Shown here: positions 28,997-31,150 of the stretch, piece after piece
Numbering within the stretch: the first letter of the stretch is position 1
How the letters are laid out: the number at the start of each line of letters is the position of its first letter
DNA from: CAMLDH01 sp966250375
GTDB lineage: Bacteria; Pseudomonadota; Gammaproteobacteria; Burkholderiales; Burkholderiaceae_D
DNA: 31,150 nt
Assembly (NCBI GenBank): GCA_966250375.1
Contig: CBINHE010000049.1
Location: 1-31,150 of the forward strand
Direction: 5' to 3'
The notes under the pieces: model-generated
The model's database searches: none
What the model saw: the letters and a program-made list of their open reading frames with translations, nothing else
Told to the model about the DNA's origin: nothing
Program-made: the position numbers and the translations under genes

Positions 28997-29485
28997 CTAT
29001 TTCAAGTTACCGATCTCGCGTTTCAACGCCTCGATATTTTTTTCGCTACGATCCATGTCTTCTTTCATCGCAGCGGTGCGCTCCTGGTACTTGGCGAAAT
29101 TGCGCTCGTCGCCGCGACGCTCCGGTTCGCCATTGTTGAATTCACTCTTCAGACCCGCGAGTTTTTGTTCTTCCGTTTTCATTTCATCCAGCAAAATCTG
29201 CTTGCGGTCCGTGTCACGCGTTTTTTGAGCACCGCTGTCGACCTTCGGAAAATCCGATGGCGCCGAGGAGGGTTTTGCTGAAGCCGTCTGGATACCGGGT
29301 TTCCTGGGCGGTGCCGGGATCATGTTAATGCCGGGCAAATCAACCTTTTTGCACCCTTTTGTGGTTCCGATGTTTTTGTATTCCTTAGTGCCATTTTCGC
29401 CAACGCATACGTATACGTCGGTTTGTGCATGTGCATACCCCAGCACGGCGGCAAGCAATATCATGATTGATAGTTGGCGATTCAT
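28997..29485 (-). CDS. Secreted DUF4124-like protein with C-terminal coiled coil
   Basis: The 162-residue product has a signal peptide with likely cleavage after AHA (residue 20). The mature N-terminus (about 21-50) has the DUF4124-type pattern of a short beta-rich segment with Y-C and K-Y-N (VYVCVGENGTKEYKN) and a second Cys in TKGCKKV, probably a disulfide. A Pro/Ser/Ala-rich linker follows (about 55-85). The last 60 residues are highly charged and predicted coiled coil. Start ATG 29485 has AGAAAG upstream. Genes of this type occur between glnA and ntrB in Burkholderiales (recollection, unchecked); the function is unknown. Both neighbours are separated by terminators. Confidence 0.8.
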   Translation of the reverse strand: MNRQLSIMILLAAVLGYAHAQTDVYVCVGENGTKEYKNIGTTKGCKKVDLPGINMIPAPPRKPGIQTASAKPSSAPSDFPKVDSGAQKTRDTDRKQILLDEMKTEEQKLAGLKSEFNNGEPERRGDERNFAKYQERTAAMKEDMDRSEKNIEALKREIGNLK

Positions 29486-29668
29486 AAACTTTCTTTTTGG
29501 AAACCTAGTTAAACCGGTTTGTCAGTTTAGGATAAGAATCAAGGCTTTACAAATATTCTCTCGTCAAATTCCAGTCTTCCTCAATCATTTGGGGGCAAAT
29601 CCTCGCCGGCCTTGTCATTCATCAGCTTGCGGCGCTTCAGAAGCGCTGTCGCCAAAAGATGAAATTCC

Positions 29669-29700
29669 AAAAAAAACGGGGAAAGCTTTCGCCTCCCCCG
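29669..29700 (-). terminator. Rho-independent terminator of glnA
   Basis: On the minus strand a 24-nt hairpin (29677-29700) forms a 10-bp stem with two G-U pairs and a GAAA tetraloop, followed by eight T (29669-29676). It lies 32 nt beyond the glnA stop. A second small hairpin (GCGCTT/AAGCGC, 29632-29646) lies further on. Confidence 0.92.
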
Positions 29701-29732
29701 CTTGTCTGCCTTGCGGCGCACACCGACTACGA

Positions 29733-31148
29733 TTACAGCGAATAGTACATATCGAATTCGACTGGATGCGCTGTCATGCGGAAACGTTGCACTTCCTGCA
29801 TTTTCAATTCAATGTAGGCATCGATCATGCTGTCGCTGAACACACCGCCGCGAGTCAAGAATTCGCGGTCTTTTTCCAGATGTTCAAGCGCTTGTTCGAG
29901 CGAAGAACATACGGTCGGGATCAACGCATCTTCTTCCGGTGGCAGATGGTACAGGTCCTTGGAAGCTGCTTCGCCCGGGTGGATCTTGTTTTGCACGCCG
30001 TCCAGACCGGCCATCAGCAGAGCCGAGAAGCACAGATACGGATTGGCCAGCGGATCCGGGAAACGTGTTTCGATCCGGCGCGCTTTCGGATTCGGCACGT
30101 GCGGAATACGGATCGATGCGGAACGGTTACGAGCCGAATACGCCAGTTTGACCGGGGCTTCGTAGCCTGGCACCAGGCGCTTGTACGAGTTGGTGCCCGG
30201 GTTGGTGATCGCATTCAATGCACGTGCGTGCTTGATGATGCCGCCGATGTAGTAAAGCGCGAATTCGGACAGGCCAGCATAGCCGTCGCCTGCGAACAGG
30301 TTCTTGCCGTCTTTCCAGACCGATTGGTGCACATGCATGCCGGAGCCGTTGTCGCCAACGATCGGTTTCGGCATGAACGTTGCGGTTTTGCCGTAGGTGT
30401 GTGCAACGTTCCAGACCACATATTTCAGGTTCTGAGTCCAGTCGGCACGCTCAACCAGCGTTGAGAACTTGGTGCCGATTTCGTTCTGGCCGGCGCCGGC
30501 TACTTCGTGGTGATGCACTTCAACCGGGATGCCGAGCGATTCGAGAATCAGGCACATTTCCGAGCGCATGTCCTGGAAGCTGTCGACCGGAGGAACCGGG
30601 AAATAGCCGCCTTTAACGGTCGGACGATGGCCGGTATTACCGCCTTCGAGCTTCTCGCCGGTGCTCCAGGATGCTTCGTCAGAATCGATCTTGACGAAGC
30701 AGCCGGCCATGTCGATCTTCCAGCGGATGCCATCGAAAATGAAGAATTCCGGCTCCGGACCAAAGTAGGCGGTGTCGCCCAGGCCGGAGGATTTCAGGTA
30801 CGCTTCAGCGCGCTTGGCGATGGAGCGCGGATCGCGGTCATAACCTTTGCCGTCGGACGGCTCGATCACGTCACATTGCATGAACAATGTGGTTTCTTCC
30901 ATGAACGGGTCGATGTTGGCGGTGTTCGGGTCCGGCATCAGAATCATGTCCGAGGCTTCAATACCCTTCCAGCCGGCAATCGAGGAACCGTCAAACGCGT
31001 GGCCAGACTCGAATTTGTCTATATCAAAATGCGAAACCGGCACAGTGACGTGCTGTTCCTTGCCTCGTGTATCAGCAAAGCGGAAATCAACGAATTTGAC
31101 TTCGTTGTCTTTCGCCATCTTCAAGACCTCTGCGGCCGTCATTGCCAT
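29733..31148 (-). CDS. glnA: Glutamine synthetase type I
   Basis: GlnA makes glutamine from glutamate, ammonia and ATP, as a cytoplasmic dodecamer. The frame is 471 codons from ATG 31148; a second ATG at 31142 aligns exactly with the E. coli start and would give 469. No ribosome site can be seen, as the window ends 2 bases upstream. Motifs include MFDGSSI-like HAFDGSSIAGWKG, the active-site GPEPEFFIFD, the HHEVAGAGQNEIG ATP site and NGSGMHVHQS. The adenylylation site Tyr400 is in DLYHLPPEE (Tyr398 from the second start), so regulation by GlnE is expected. The promoter lies outside the window. Together with ntrBC it forms the nitrogen assimilation group. Confidence 0.97.
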   Translation of the reverse strand: MAMTAAEVLKMAKDNEVKFVDFRFADTRGKEQHVTVPVSHFDIDKFESGHAFDGSSIAGWKGIEASDMILMPDPNTANIDPFMEETTLFMQCDVIEPSDGKGYDRDPRSIAKRAEAYLKSSGLGDTAYFGPEPEFFIFDGIRWKIDMAGCFVKIDSDEASWSTGEKLEGGNTGHRPTVKGGYFPVPPVDSFQDMRSEMCLILESLGIPVEVHHHEVAGAGQNEIGTKFSTLVERADWTQNLKYVVWNVAHTYGKTATFMPKPIVGDNGSGMHVHQSVWKDGKNLFAGDGYAGLSEFALYYIGGIIKHARALNAITNPGTNSYKRLVPGYEAPVKLAYSARNRSASIRIPHVPNPKARRIETRFPDPLANPYLCFSALLMAGLDGVQNKIHPGEAASKDLYHLPPEEDALIPTVCSSLEQALEHLEKDREFLTRGGVFSDSMIDAYIELKMQEVQRFRMTAHPVEFDMYYSL

Positions 31149-31150
31149 GC

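Noticed and set aside
29592..29690. A short minus-strand frame of about 30 codons after the glnA terminator
   Set aside because: It begins at a TTG directly after the terminator T-run, has no ribosome site, and is too short to support.

Overview
The window looks like a chromosomal segment of a betaproteobacterium of the order Burkholderiales, most likely Oxalobacteraceae (Herminiimonas, Collimonas or Undibacterium type). That rests on the gene content (a methylcitrate cluster under PrpR, a glnA-ntrB-ntrC cluster with a small DUF4124-like gene), on moderate GC content, and on GC-rich hairpin repeats between genes. It is inference from family resemblance; no search was run. No tRNA, rRNA, CRISPR array, prophage or intact insertion sequence was seen.

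Layout. 1-367: a structured repeat, two identical-arm palindromes and a possible 69-residue membrane protein. 368-3205 (-): an exported two-domain M16 metallopeptidase, with related structured repeats on both sides. 3456-5348 (-): propionyl-CoA synthetase prpE. 5837-7528 (+): a methyl-accepting chemotaxis protein. 7644-12627 (+): overlapping carA-carB for carbamoyl phosphate synthetase. 12717-16524 (-): prpB-prpC-prpD, with a paired-hairpin REPIN-like element between prpC and prpD. 16748-18367 (+): divergent prpR. 18483-18809 (-): a small helical protein. 18909-19060: a 152-bp MITE-like element in a gene-poor stretch. 19667-21502 (+): a REC-GGDEF-EAL protein. 21627-25967 (+): a very large soluble hybrid histidine kinase with tandem HAMP repeats. 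26154-31148 (-): ntrC, ntrB, a DUF4124-like secreted protein and glnA.

How the genes work together. PrpE activates propionate. PrpC condenses propionyl-CoA with oxaloacetate, PrpD dehydrates 2-methylcitrate, and PrpB cleaves 2-methylisocitrate to pyruvate and succinate. The prpB-prpR gap carries a consensus sigma-54 promoter, a consensus IHF site and a cluster of TTGAAAC repeats, a coherent enhancer-driven switch for PrpR. prpE has its own sigma-70-like promoter. GlnA with NtrB/NtrC is the nitrogen assimilation module. The REC-GGDEF-EAL protein and the hybrid kinase form a likely c-di-GMP and phosphorelay pair.

Most unusual. The carAB pair sits inside the prp locus. Its CarB is about 1277 residues instead of about 1075. 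The C-terminal allosteric (MGS-like) domain has lost recognisable effector motifs, and a further domain of about 165 residues follows it. That domain resembles nucleoside 2-deoxyribosyltransferase or TIR-like Rossmann folds. This is the best candidate for an undescribed system. Also notable are an inverted copy of an EAL-gene fragment just after that gene's stop codon, the REPIN and MITE-like elements, and a probable leaderless prpR transcript.
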